Source of the DNA: a virus
DNA length: 64,000 nucleotides
Reading direction: 5' to 3' (one strand)
IMG/VR virus record: IMGVR_UViG_3300021420_000019
Location: 1-64,000 of that record
The position numbers and the translations under genes were made by a program. The notes under the pieces are model-generated. The model was not told the DNA's origin. It did no database searches and saw only the letters and a program-made list of their open reading frames with translations. Positions 23,983 to 32,711 of this stretch are shown here, piece after piece. Each line of letters starts with the position of its first letter. The stretch's first letter is position 1.

Positions 23983-24653
23983 TTAGTATCCAGTTCGTAC
24001 GTGTGCGGTTGCTCTCCGTCATTCATGATACCACCGATACAGATAAACTCCGTGCTGTATCCGGGGACGTGAAAGTGCTTGTCAACATGATAATGCCCAA
24101 AAATATGAATCTCTGGCTGGTGAAGGTCTAACATCGCCTGTAGCGCTTGAGACGTTCTGCTCATAGCGCAATCTAACTTTGCAGCGAAGTATGGACCTTG
24201 TAAATCGTACAGCAGGACCTTCGCCGCCTTCTCCGGCGCCTCGTGAGATAATACAAAGCGCGGCTTCGATTGTACGTACAGATCGATTGCCTTATTCAGT
24301 TCTTCCTGGCTTAACTCTTCGTCTCTCCACCAGGAGACCCCTTCGATTCGGAACATCCGGTCGATTGAGAAGGCTCCAGCGACCCAAAATAGTTTGTCCT
24401 CCGGAAGATACCCGAAGTCTCCCAAATAATTCTTATGTACGCGGCATTTTGCAGGAGAGTCATGGTTCCCCCTAAAGAATTTGTGATTTTCTGGCAGCGG
24501 CGGTTGCCCCGGCGCGGGAAGACCTACGCCAGCGAACCCTAATCCCATATCTCCGATTTGCACGCTTCGCTGCGAGGGGTCTAAATTGTCGCGCAACCAT
24601 TTCTGGTAAGTCTTTGTACTGCCGTGGATGTCACCTATAACAACGAGACTCAT
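23979..24653 (-). CDS. calcineurin-like metallophosphoesterase
   Basis: 224 residues with the full metal-binding series: GDIHG (7-11), GDMG near 34, GNHD near 63, a His in VLSHEAP and GHYHVD near 187. Known family role: hydrolysis of phosphomono- or diesters; in phages often nucleotide or RNA/protein phosphate removal. Substrate unknown. Confidence 0.88.
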   Translation of the reverse strand: MSLVVIGDIHGSTKTYQKWLRDNLDPSQRSVQIGDMGLGFAGVGLPAPGQPPLPENHKFFRGNHDSPAKCRVHKNYLGDFGYLPEDKLFWVAGAFSIDRMFRIEGVSWWRDEELSQEELNKAIDLYVQSKPRFVLSHEAPEKAAKVLLYDLQGPYFAAKLDCAMSRTSQALQAMLDLHQPEIHIFGHYHVDKHFHVPGYSTEFICIGGIMNDGEQPHTYELDTK

Positions 24654-24655
24654 TT

Positions 24656-25507
24656 TTATCTCCCGAGAATATTGTCCACCAAATCTCTGCCTTTGTCAAG
24701 CGGTAACTGGAATCCCGCCGCGTTCGCGTGACCCCCACCACCAAATGCCTTCGCGACAAGTGACACGTCAATGTCGCCCATGCTCCTCGCCGAAAATTGA
24801 ATCATACCGTCTGCGCGTTCAAAATAGCCTAGGCCTATGTCGTATCGATGAGCCAGGGCGTGCCCGACCTCGCTAGTGTTTAAGTAAGGGACATTGACTA
24901 CGCCGACAGTGTACCGCTTGCCCGCCAAATTTAGTGTGCCTGGCTGCGCTAACTTCACAGCCTCTCGAACGTATTTATTGATGTGAAGTAAGATAGCCTC
25001 GCCAGCGGTGACCATATACAGAAATTGGGACCTTGCCATTCTATCCCAGGCTTCGATCTCATACGGAAACGTCATGATATAGGCGTTCACCTCTTCAGAC
25101 TTCGGGAGCGAGAACTTCCATAAATCTCTATCTTCGACGTAATCAATCCAAAACGGGCGGCCTTGGTAATAGTCAGATGGCAGAAAATCTTTCCCGAACA
25201 GATAATCCCATGCGAGCCCCGCTCCAGACCTAGTGACATCGTACGTAACGTATGGTTTACCGATGATGTCGGTCTCGGACTTGTGGTGATCGTATATGTG
25301 ATATGACTTAGCGATTGCGGCTACCTCGTCGTTCTTCCCGCGAAGGTTGATATCGACACACAGAACATCTTTGTCGCGGAACATCTCTATATCGATTGGC
25401 TCGCCGTGATTCCTAGGCAGGAGCTTCGCCTCGGGATATCTCATTTTTGCTATAAATGCTGCGGACCAACCATCTGTACACTGGGCGTGATAGATCACAT
25501 AGTCCAT
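24656..25507 (-). CDS. DHH-family phosphoesterase
   Basis: 283 residues from the ATG behind GAGGAAGGAAATCTA, overlapping the upstream stop. Asp in CTDGWSAA, VDINLRG, YDHHKSE (the DHH motif) and the DHHA1 signature GGGHANAAGF near the end are all present, as in nano-RNase/pAp phosphatases. Likely degrades short oligonucleotides or (p)NpN signals; substrate not proven. Confidence 0.85.
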   Translation of the reverse strand: MDYVIYHAQCTDGWSAAFIAKMRYPEAKLLPRNHGEPIDIEMFRDKDVLCVDINLRGKNDEVAAIAKSYHIYDHHKSETDIIGKPYVTYDVTRSGAGLAWDYLFGKDFLPSDYYQGRPFWIDYVEDRDLWKFSLPKSEEVNAYIMTFPYEIEAWDRMARSQFLYMVTAGEAILLHINKYVREAVKLAQPGTLNLAGKRYTVGVVNVPYLNTSEVGHALAHRYDIGLGYFERADGMIQFSARSMGDIDVSLVAKAFGGGGHANAAGFQLPLDKGRDLVDNILGR

Positions 25508-25872
25508 TAGATTTCCTTCCTCTTTTGTGCTTCCGCTAGTACTCTCTCCCACTTAGTAATGGGATTCTTTGGCCTGCGGCGCGGTACCGCCCGCCCCTTG
25601 AACCTTGCCTTGCCGATTATCTGATTCTTGGTTAGGTGGGTCAGGCCTTCGGGCGGCTTGAGTTCTCCATAAACTACCCCATCTTTTTCGGCGAACTTCT
25701 GCTCGCACTTGCGGACCCAGTTCTCGCGGTGGCGCAGCCCGCACAGGGCGCAATTTATCATGCGACCAAGCTCGGGGTGCCTTCCAGCGTAGGAGCGATC
25801 ATGAATCTCGGCTAGGGCAGCTTCGGCTGCCTTTTGTCCGGCTTCATTCGGTTGTAAGGTTTCTTCGGTCAC
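25507..25872 (-). CDS. zinc-binding-like hypothetical protein
   Basis: 121 residues. CALCGLRH near 41-48 with a later Cys suggests a zinc site; basic RRRPKNP near the end. Unknown. Confidence 0.6.
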   Translation of the reverse strand: MTEETLQPNEAGQKAAEAALAEIHDRSYAGRHPELGRMINCALCGLRHRENWVRKCEQKFAEKDGVVYGELKPPEGLTHLTKNQIIGKARFKGRAVPRRRPKNPITKWERVLAEAQKRKEI

Positions 25873-26060
25873 TGTCGCTCCATCATGTCGGCTATCTGCC
25901 AGAGACGGGTCATAGCTTCGGGCGGCTCCATAAATGTTCCGTCAGCCTTCTGGATAAGATTTCTAAACGAAGACGACGGTAAATTATCTATAACGAGCTT
26001 AACAAGCTTCGCTGTCTTCTTTAGCTGTCGTTTCGCTTTCCATTTAGTATACCACATCAT
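25869..26060 (-). CDS. small basic hypothetical protein
   Basis: 63 residues, Lys-rich amphipathic N-terminus (KWKAKRQLKK). Overlaps both neighbours. Unknown. Confidence 0.55.
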   Translation of the reverse strand: MMWYTKWKAKRQLKKTAKLVKLVIDNLPSSSFRNLIQKADGTFMEPPEAMTRLWQIADMMERQ

Positions 26061-26602
26061 ATTGATCTCCCATAGTCATAATCTCTTCCAGTTGCGGTCT
26101 TCGGATCGTTCTTAGGCTCGGGGTTCCCCTCGACAACGATCTCTCCCGTACGTCCGTCTATTAAAGCCGCGCCGAGTTGCGCTAACGACAGTTGAGTCAA
26201 GTCGTTGTAGAGTTCGATTCGCCTAGCCGCGTCCTTATCGTTTTTGATGTAAGCGTATTCGATGTGCTCCTCTTCAACGGTCGCCGTACGAGGGGTCTTC
26301 TGAAAGGGGGTCATGTATACGTCTGTTCCATACTCAAATACGTGTTTTTCTTTAATAAGTTGCCCCGTTTTTCCGCACAGCTTGCAGGACTTCTTCAAGT
26401 TAGAGTCATTAATGCAGATAGGGCAAACTTCCTCCACCTTAATGGTCTTGAACGAAACGATGACGTTCGCGGCAAAACCTGTATTCTTTAACTCTTCCGC
26501 TTTCGCAACGCTGATGAACTTTCTGCACCGGCACCGTTCTGCGATGTAGCCTTCAATCTTCTGATTCGCGCAAGTATGGACTCGCACCTTATGTATCTGC
26601 AT
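26057..26602 (-). CDS. zinc-finger hypothetical protein
   Basis: 181 residues. CRCRK near 24, then CPICIND and CKLCGK near 60-75 resemble a DnaJ-type or rubredoxin-like zinc centre. Unknown role. Confidence 0.6.
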   Translation of the reverse strand: MQIHKVRVHTCANQKIEGYIAERCRCRKFISVAKAEELKNTGFAANVIVSFKTIKVEEVCPICINDSNLKKSCKLCGKTGQLIKEKHVFEYGTDVYMTPFQKTPRTATVEEEHIEYAYIKNDKDAARRIELYNDLTQLSLAQLGAALIDGRTGEIVVEGNPEPKNDPKTATGRDYDYGRSI

Positions 26603-26611
26603 ATCTCCCTT

Positions 26612-27223
26612 CTAACTTAATGGACTGCCTTCATTTGCGGTTCGTATCCCCACGGCATTTATTTTCTTAGGTCTGTGAGATGGCTTTAACGGCCCGGACA
26701 TCTGTTTATTTAGCCTACGGAGCATCAGATCGACAGCGTTAGCGGTCATATGAAGCTCCTGCGCTACAACGTTCATAGTCGCGCCGACCTCGTAGTATAG
26801 GTGTATAAGGCGGATCATCCTGGCGGCTGACTTTCTTTGTTTAAGGTCGGTCGCTGCCTTCGGAAACCTGGTCTTGATTAACTCTTTAATCTTCTCGTTA
26901 TCTAGCACCCACGGCGGGATTGTTAATAATCTTCGTGAGTGTTTTTCTTTTCCGATTCGCGACCAACCCGCTAAGAAACTCTCGTCATATTTTGGTTTTA
27001 GGTCCCGAGTCATTCGTTTTTCAACTGTTCTCGACTCTTCTATACTAGATACTTGGTAGATATCCGTATGAGTTATCTCATTTTTATGATTCCACATCTT
27101 ATGAGATTTTTCAAACGGACGAGTTAACCCGAATCCGCTACGTCCGACATAGAGGCATATATCATACCTCCAGTGCACATAGACGATAGAACTAAACGGA
27201 TTCTGAATTGTTATTTTCTGCAT
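26612..27223 (-). CDS. GIY-YIG-like nuclease domain fused to an HTH domain
   Basis: 203 residues. The N-terminus (VYVHWRYDICLYVGRS, about 14-29) resembles a GIY-YIG core with following Arg and Glu (EESRTVEKRM). Residues about 100-190 match the downstream-lying paralogue at 27192 (PPWVLDNEKIKELIKTRFP ... KQRKSA ... RLIHLYYEVG) and end in a sigma-region-4-like HTH. Probably a site-specific endonuclease that borrowed a regulator's DNA-binding domain. Confidence 0.6.
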   Translation of the reverse strand: MQKITIQNPFSSIVYVHWRYDICLYVGRSGFGLTRPFEKSHKMWNHKNEITHTDIYQVSSIEESRTVEKRMTRDLKPKYDESFLAGWSRIGKEKHSRRLLTIPPWVLDNEKIKELIKTRFPKAATDLKQRKSAARMIRLIHLYYEVGATMNVVAQELHMTANAVDLMLRRLNKQMSGPLKPSHRPKKINAVGIRTANEGSPLS

Positions 27224-27590
27224 TTTTCCTCGGCCTTCCCCGTGGCTTTATTGGTCGATTCATGGTCTTGTTGATCCTTCGCAGGGACTCTTCTACGGCC
27301 CGGACCGATATCTTCAGCTCTTCCGCTATCGCGCCCGCCGTACTTCCGGCCCTATAATAGAGGTAGATTATGCGAAGCATGCGTAGGGCACTTTTCCTCT
27401 GCTTCGGACTAGGGAAGCACCGCTTAATCAGTTCCTTTAGTTTTTCATCGTCTAGCGCCCACAGCGGTATCCTCTTCATTCTGTCGGCATGTAAGGTCGC
27501 CCCGGCAGTCTTCATGATCTGATGACTTCCGACGTAATTATCTTTGCCGTCTAGGGTGTTTCTTAAGAACGCAAATGAATCGTTGTCCAA
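27192..27590 (-). CDS. HTH protein, paralogue of the 26612 C-terminal domain
   Basis: 132 residues from a TTG behind GAGGTG. IPLWALDDEKLKELIKRCF, KQRKSALRMLRIIYLYYRAG and a GAIAEELKISVRAVEESLRR helix-turn-helix align with the C-terminal part of the neighbour. Likely DNA-binding; it may be a regulator or a degenerate endonuclease partner. Confidence 0.6.
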   Translation of the reverse strand: MDNDSFAFLRNTLDGKDNYVGSHQIMKTAGATLHADRMKRIPLWALDDEKLKELIKRCFPSPKQRKSALRMLRIIYLYYRAGSTAGAIAEELKISVRAVEESLRRINKTMNRPIKPRGRPRKNAENNNSESV

Positions 27591-27845
27591 CTACACCTCT
27601 GTAAATTCTTCTTTGATCCTGAGTTGCTCGTCTACCGGAAGTTCTAGCAGTTTTTTCATCGTGAGCCTGCGATTGCCAAGAAATTTCAAAAATCGCCTCG
27701 CTAGAATCTGTTCCGGGGACATCTCTTGCTCGTCTATGCTATTGATAAGCTCATCTTCCAGGAGCTGATCTGTATGAAACTCCTCCTGTAGACCGATAGC
27801 CCGAAACGCGCCTGACTCTGTTTCTACAAATACGTTGTATTTCAT
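27591..27845 (-). CDS. small hypothetical protein
   Basis: 84 residues. Acidic middle, helical C-terminus (MKKLLELPVDEQLRIKEEF). Overlaps the nuclease stop. Unknown. Confidence 0.6.
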   Translation of the reverse strand: MKYNVFVETESGAFRAIGLQEEFHTDQLLEDELINSIDEQEMSPEQILARRFLKFLGNRRLTMKKLLELPVDEQLRIKEEFTEV

Positions 27846-29032
27846 TCTGTGTCCCCTTCTTCGAATAGCGCGTCGAAGCTCTCTTCATCAGATTTTTTGA
27901 AGCTCTGTTGTTTGAAATTTTCGTCCCCTAGAATAAAGGCACGGAAGTACGGATTGTTTCGATCATCTCTGGGATATCTGATTCCAAAATTCTGAGTGTA
28001 TATCCCGGTCTTGTGAGCGTTCACGATCTCTATGATCTGTCTAGCCGCCGTGCGTCCCGCATCTTCTGCGGACCGTTCACTCACCAAACCTGAACCGAAC
28101 TGGAGCTTCTGCTTCGTGATCGCGGTTAGGGGTACCTTGGTTCCGTATTGTTGAAGCCAATTAAACGCCCTCTGTTTCGTCTCGTCCGTTTGATCGGTCT
28201 TCTCTCCCTTCTTGCCTTGAACTCGGTCCATCTCTTCCAGCATGAAGTCGGTCTTTAAAATCCACGCGCTATCATCCTCTAACTTCGCTATTACACCGTC
28301 TTCGCCCGCTTCGAACGCGCCGACTGACTCTAGAGTCGTAATAGAATAGCCCTTCTTATAACCGAGCGCCTTCTTGACGAACCAGAGCAAAGCGACAGTT
28401 CTGATTCCACTCAGCCAGGAGTACCGCCTTAATTGAGCGTCGAAGGCAACAATCCCTGGTTGTTCCGCTAGCTCCTGCGCCGCTGTCTTCAAATCGATGA
28501 TAACGGGCCTGTACGGTCCCTGTGTCCACTCCACTTTAGGCAACATGGGGTGATTCGGATCGGCGTACGAGACTAGATCGAGACGACCCGCGTCGAAAAT
28601 TCCTCCGTAGTTAGGGTCCCCAACGAAAACTTCCTTCTCGTACTCCCGCTGCCATACTGACCGACCTCCTGGGTATATCGGTAGTTTGGGGAGCTTAGCC
28701 TGAAAGAGACGCACATGATCTTGTCCGATCTGATTCAGAGTTGACCAGTCCTTCTCGACCGTGGTGTAACTCAAGTTGCCATCAGATTGATAGACGGACC
28801 ACCTTCGAATGAAGTCCTCAACCCCGCCGTCGCCGTGTTCTGTCTGGAACTGTATTGATTCTTCGAGCGCTTTGCCGTACGCGAACCGCGCTTTCGAATC
28901 CTTTTCCTTATACCCGAGCACCTTTTGAAGGTACCAAAAATATTGACAGTTGTCCCAGGTGTTGCCGCTCGAATACGAGTGACGGCGGTGAGGATTTCCC
29001 TTGGAATTAATATATAAGCACGGACTAGTCAT
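27842..29032 (-). CDS. PD-(D/E)XK nuclease, RecB/Cas4-like
   Basis: 396 residues. GIFDAGRLDLVS near 142-153 followed by VIIDLKTA near 176-183 is the D...(D/E)xK catalytic pair; QLRRYSWLSG downstream is the conserved Q/Y motif of RecB-family nucleases. It overlaps a UvrD-like helicase, so the two probably act together in recombination or end processing, as AddAB/RecB parts do. Confidence 0.8.
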   Translation of the reverse strand: MTSPCLYINSKGNPHRRHSYSSGNTWDNCQYFWYLQKVLGYKEKDSKARFAYGKALEESIQFQTEHGDGGVEDFIRRWSVYQSDGNLSYTTVEKDWSTLNQIGQDHVRLFQAKLPKLPIYPGGRSVWQREYEKEVFVGDPNYGGIFDAGRLDLVSYADPNHPMLPKVEWTQGPYRPVIIDLKTAAQELAEQPGIVAFDAQLRRYSWLSGIRTVALLWFVKKALGYKKGYSITTLESVGAFEAGEDGVIAKLEDDSAWILKTDFMLEEMDRVQGKKGEKTDQTDETKQRAFNWLQQYGTKVPLTAITKQKLQFGSGLVSERSAEDAGRTAARQIIEIVNAHKTGIYTQNFGIRYPRDDRNNPYFRAFILGDENFKQQSFKKSDEESFDALFEEGDTE

Positions 29033-30602
29033 TCCTTTCTCCTAATTCAGGTTCGTAGTCTTCAATTTTATCAATATAATCATTCAAAAACTCACTACGC
29101 GGACCGTAAAAACTTATATTCAGGGTCTTAGCGGCCCTGGAACATGCCGTGAACCATATCCTTTTTTCTTCGCCTATCTCTCCGTCGCGATGGGGCATAC
29201 GGTTTTGATCCACACCCACAACAAATACGTGATCTGCCTGCTTCCCCTTCATTTGATGAACTGTAGACAGGGTTAGGCCCTTAGCCGACTTCCTGGCGTA
29301 CGTCAGCTTACGGAGACGTTCTAAGAACTCGGGAACAGTTCCCTTCCCTTGAGCCATGCGAACGACGGAATTTAAATTTTCAGCGGGGTCGCTCTCCATA
29401 GGGTCTCCGCTGCCACGATAGATGTTCAAAAGATTGTGTTCATAAATAAGGCTCGACAACACTTGATCTGCGGATCGCATGTCCTTGGATTCCTTGGCCA
29501 ACTGAAGGAGCTTTTTGACCTCGCTGGTTTCGAAAAAATCTTTTTTACCCAAGATTCTGTACTTAATTCCCCGACTGACGCACAGCCGCTGAAATACAAA
29601 CAGTTGACGGTTGGTCCTAGCCATGATAACGGTATTGACCGGATCAGTTATCTGTAGAAGAGTTTGAACGGCCTCTTCTTGATCGTCTTGGTACCGTGTT
29701 ATAGCGGGATCAATCCCTGCCTCATTTGTGGTCATCATGCGGCTAGAAATCCCGTTGTCTTCTGGTGTAATTTCCTTGACGAAGGAAACTATTTTTTGGC
29801 TAGACCTGTAATTTTGCCCCAAGTAAAGAGTCTTCACGTTAGGAAACTTCTGCTGAATGTGCTTAAAAACATCCGGGTGCGCCCCTCTCCAGGTATAAAT
29901 TCCCTGGTTCGTGTCGCCCACGCACATTAGGTTGCCATCGAATAAAAGTTCAAGCATGCGAAGTTGACGGGTATCGGTATCCTGAAATTCGTCTACTGCT
30001 ATGTACCGTTTCTTCCATCTGTTTCTGACTTCCTCATTCGTTTCTAGTAGCTTAACTGTTTCAAAGATAAGTGAATCGAAGTCCAACCAACCATCCGCCC
30101 GGCATCGATCTTCGTACTCGCGATACGCACATCCGAGATAATATTCCCTCCCGATCGCTTCCGCAATTGCTTGTTCGGGCTCTATATTAGATCGCTTCCA
30201 TTCCGAGAGCTTCCCCTGAAGAACACGAAATGATGAAATTGCTGGGTACGCCTTGACCAAGTCAAACAATAGCAAGTAGTCTTCACCTTTTACGGGAATC
30301 ACGGTCTCGCCTAATTTGAACGGCAGGTGCTCCCGCTCTCGCTTAATCAATTCTAGTGCGAACGAGTGGAAGGTGCGAAACACAGCTTCAGCGTTAAGCA
30401 GGCCGACACGCTCTGCGGCCTCTTTTGCAGCGCTATTTGTAAAAGTCAAGTTCAAGATATCGCTGACAGGGATACCCCGCGTTACCATTGCCAGGAAGCG
30501 CTCAACCATACAGGCCGTTTTTCCGCTTCCTGGCCCACTTATTACTACGAACGCCCCCTCAATCGAATTGACGACCGCTTGTTGTTCTGCGTTTAGCTGC
30601 AT
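29025..30602 (-). CDS. UvrD/Rep-family DNA helicase
   Basis: 525 residues from the ATG overlapping the upstream stop (TAATG). Motif Ia/Walker A GPGSGKT near 26-32, Walker B AVDEFQDTDTRQ near 195, GDTNQGIYTWRGA, QNYRSS, STVHQMKGKQADHVF and FTACSRAAKTL are all present. Known role: 3'-5' ATP-driven DNA unwinding. The adjacent nuclease suggests a recombination pair. Confidence 0.92.
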   Translation of the reverse strand: MQLNAEQQAVVNSIEGAFVVISGPGSGKTACMVERFLAMVTRGIPVSDILNLTFTNSAAKEAAERVGLLNAEAVFRTFHSFALELIKREREHLPFKLGETVIPVKGEDYLLLFDLVKAYPAISSFRVLQGKLSEWKRSNIEPEQAIAEAIGREYYLGCAYREYEDRCRADGWLDFDSLIFETVKLLETNEEVRNRWKKRYIAVDEFQDTDTRQLRMLELLFDGNLMCVGDTNQGIYTWRGAHPDVFKHIQQKFPNVKTLYLGQNYRSSQKIVSFVKEITPEDNGISSRMMTTNEAGIDPAITRYQDDQEEAVQTLLQITDPVNTVIMARTNRQLFVFQRLCVSRGIKYRILGKKDFFETSEVKKLLQLAKESKDMRSADQVLSSLIYEHNLLNIYRGSGDPMESDPAENLNSVVRMAQGKGTVPEFLERLRKLTYARKSAKGLTLSTVHQMKGKQADHVFVVGVDQNRMPHRDGEIGEEKRIWFTACSRAAKTLNISFYGPRSEFLNDYIDKIEDYEPELGERND

Positions 30603-31402
30603 TAGAATGCGGCGTTCTCTGTGGCCTTCCGGCGCAGGAACTCGAAACTGATTCCCATAGACGCGCCGCCGCTGACCGTGCCCGTACGTGGGCAAGAGCC
30701 GTTCGGTCCGTTGCCGCCCGTGACGCCGAAGGTTCCGTCGCAGACCGGATTTCCTTGAGTCAAGAGGTGAGCCACGTTGGTAGAAAAGGTCATACGAATC
30801 ACAGCGGGACCCACGGCCCCCATACGAGACACGAAGCCGAACTCCCCGCCTTGCACATGGTCTGTCTCGGTGCCGTTAGCGCCTGGTAGAGCACACGCGA
30901 CGGCGGTGCCACAGGCGATCCCGTTAGCAAGCTGCTGGAAGTAGCCGAAAGTAAATCGTGTCGGGATTCCCCACGCGATCTTGCGCCACGTTAGGCCGCC
31001 GTGGACGTAGTAGCTGCCCTTGTGTATGTTCGTGCTGTAAGTCGAATAATCGGCGCTGCCGCTCAAGCCGAGGCTCTTGCCTGGTGTGATCCAGACGGTG
31101 CCGCCAGCGGTGGTGATATTCGCCGATCCCGTGCCAAGGTTGATGTGCGACTCAAACGGAATGACAACACTGTACACTTTGAACACCGGAGAGAACCCAT
31201 CGCTGAAGTCGAACTCGAACCGCTTCGCGAACGGAACTTCTATGCCCGCGTCCAAAGACGCAAAATAGTTGCCGAGGTCGCCGCCACCGTGCGTACCGAC
31301 GAGAAATCGGAAATGGTCGTCGTAAGTCGGACTCGTCTGGGCGTTTGCTTTAACAGCGAATAGCGACATCAAAAACATGACTGCGATCATTAACTTTTTC
31401 AT
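30602..31402 (-). CDS. secreted outer-membrane-beta-barrel-like protein
   Basis: 266 residues with a signal peptide (MKKLMIAVMFLMSLFAVKANA) and alternating amphipathic strands ending in SMGISFEFLRRK. Start behind AGGAGAAAAT. Its place inside the replication/recombination operon is odd; it may be a captured host outer-membrane protein or a surface-altering factor. Confidence 0.6.
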   Translation of the reverse strand: MKKLMIAVMFLMSLFAVKANAQTSPTYDDHFRFLVGTHGGGDLGNYFASLDAGIEVPFAKRFEFDFSDGFSPVFKVYSVVIPFESHINLGTGSANITTAGGTVWITPGKSLGLSGSADYSTYSTNIHKGSYYVHGGLTWRKIAWGIPTRFTFGYFQQLANGIACGTAVACALPGANGTETDHVQGGEFGFVSRMGAVGPAVIRMTFSTNVAHLLTQGNPVCDGTFGVTGGNGPNGSCPRTGTVSGGASMGISFEFLRRKATENAAF

Positions 31403-31410
31403 ATTTTCTC

Positions 31411-32652
31411 CTATAGACCTATCGAATCTTCGATGTACTTGACTGTTGCCACTGGCCCCTCGTTCTGGACTTTATATTCGAGTGTAGATAAATATTTTTC
31501 CCAATTTTCTACTGAAAGTTCGTTCATTGACTGTAATCCGGGGAACATCATGATCGCAAGATTTCTAAGCTTATCTGCGTTACCCATACCCTCTCGGGGA
31601 ACCATTCCGGCAGGCTCAAAATAATCGTTAACCAAATGGAATAATCGCTGCCGAAATGGGCGAACTTGCTCGGGTGTTAATCTCGGTTTAGAAGGCGCTA
31701 CAGAAGCTATCGGGACACCCAGGGCGGTTCCAGACACCTGAAGCGTAATAGGGGCTGTAATAGGCTGCGGGGGCGGTTCTGGGGCTATTACAGGCTGTGG
31801 TTCAGCTTGCTTGGGCGGCTCAGATGGCCCTAGATCGACCTTCTTTTTGTTCGGGCCGCGTGGCTTGCGGGTCTTCTTAGGGGCTTCAACAGATATAGCG
31901 GCACGTACCTTCCCAGCGTCAAGAAATGGTTCGTGATGCGTTGGCTCTACACCCGCTTCTTGATTTAACTGCGCGATAGCGTCAGCGCGAAGTTGGGCCT
32001 GTTCTTTTTCAAATTGTTCCTGAGCGTCAGATAAGATGGGTTCTTTTGATAACCCTAACCCGATGGAAAATTCGCCGAGGACATAATTAGCCTTTAGATT
32101 AGGAATATTTGGTTCTGGAGTTACATCTTTACCGGGCTCGCTACTCGGCGCTACCGTAGGTTGCGGCGCGGTCCACTGGGATACTTGCTGTTGAACGTGC
32201 ACGGTCTTGCGCTGATTAACTTCGCTTTCGTCCAGGACACCGGATGCGGCGAACTGAAGTGCTAATCTCCGCAAGGCCCGGGTACTGGCCGTCATAACCG
32301 AGTCGTCCAGTTGGCTGCCCGTGAGTCCGTCGATGTACTTTGAGCCGATGGCGATCTCTTGCCTCCCGCTCTTATCAATCCCGACAGCGGTGAAAACGAT
32401 TGAACCGCCGACCATCTGATTGGTGAGCGATTTCACATCGAGTTTTAGATTGTTGCGTATGGCCTCGGCTCCGCCGCGCTTTACGTAGGCCACAAGGCGA
32501 GCGGGTCCCTCCCCGTCATCTAGGCGGGTCAGTGCGACCAGATTGAGGTTATCTGGTACCCCTAGGTGATGGCATAGCGCCTTTAAATACGCTTGGCGCT
32601 GCGGTTCGGTTAAACTTTCGAGATCGTACATTGGTGTATAGGATTCGGTCAT
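31411..32652 (-). CDS. putative ssDNA-annealing/recombination mediator
   Basis: 413 residues. The N-terminal 150 residues (AYVKRGGAEAIRNNLKL, GRQEIAIGSKYI, ASTRALRRLALQFAASG) resemble the Rad52/ERF-like annealing proteins of phages, where a conserved Lys/Arg-rich helix follows this strand. The middle is Pro/Gln/Glu-rich linker with a basic KKTRKPRGPNKKK patch; the C-terminal 90 residues are another small domain. Neighbouring helicase, nuclease and polymerase support a recombination or replication role. Confidence 0.55.
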   Translation of the reverse strand: MTESYTPMYDLESLTEPQRQAYLKALCHHLGVPDNLNLVALTRLDDGEGPARLVAYVKRGGAEAIRNNLKLDVKSLTNQMVGGSIVFTAVGIDKSGRQEIAIGSKYIDGLTGSQLDDSVMTASTRALRRLALQFAASGVLDESEVNQRKTVHVQQQVSQWTAPQPTVAPSSEPGKDVTPEPNIPNLKANYVLGEFSIGLGLSKEPILSDAQEQFEKEQAQLRADAIAQLNQEAGVEPTHHEPFLDAGKVRAAISVEAPKKTRKPRGPNKKKVDLGPSEPPKQAEPQPVIAPEPPPQPITAPITLQVSGTALGVPIASVAPSKPRLTPEQVRPFRQRLFHLVNDYFEPAGMVPREGMGNADKLRNLAIMMFPGLQSMNELSVENWEKYLSTLEYKVQNEGPVATVKYIEDSIGL

Positions 32653-32669
32653 ATTGTCTCCCTAAGTGC

Positions 32670-32698
32670 ATGGTAACAGATTGTAAAAGTCTTGTCAA
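32670..32698 (-). promoter_or_regulatory. sigma70-like promoter
   Basis: Minus-strand TTGACA, 17-base spacer, TACCAT, just before the gene starting at 32652. Preceded by GGGC as in the other CTTGACA promoters. Confidence 0.65.
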
Positions 32699-32711
32699 GC
32701 CCTATTTCAAA

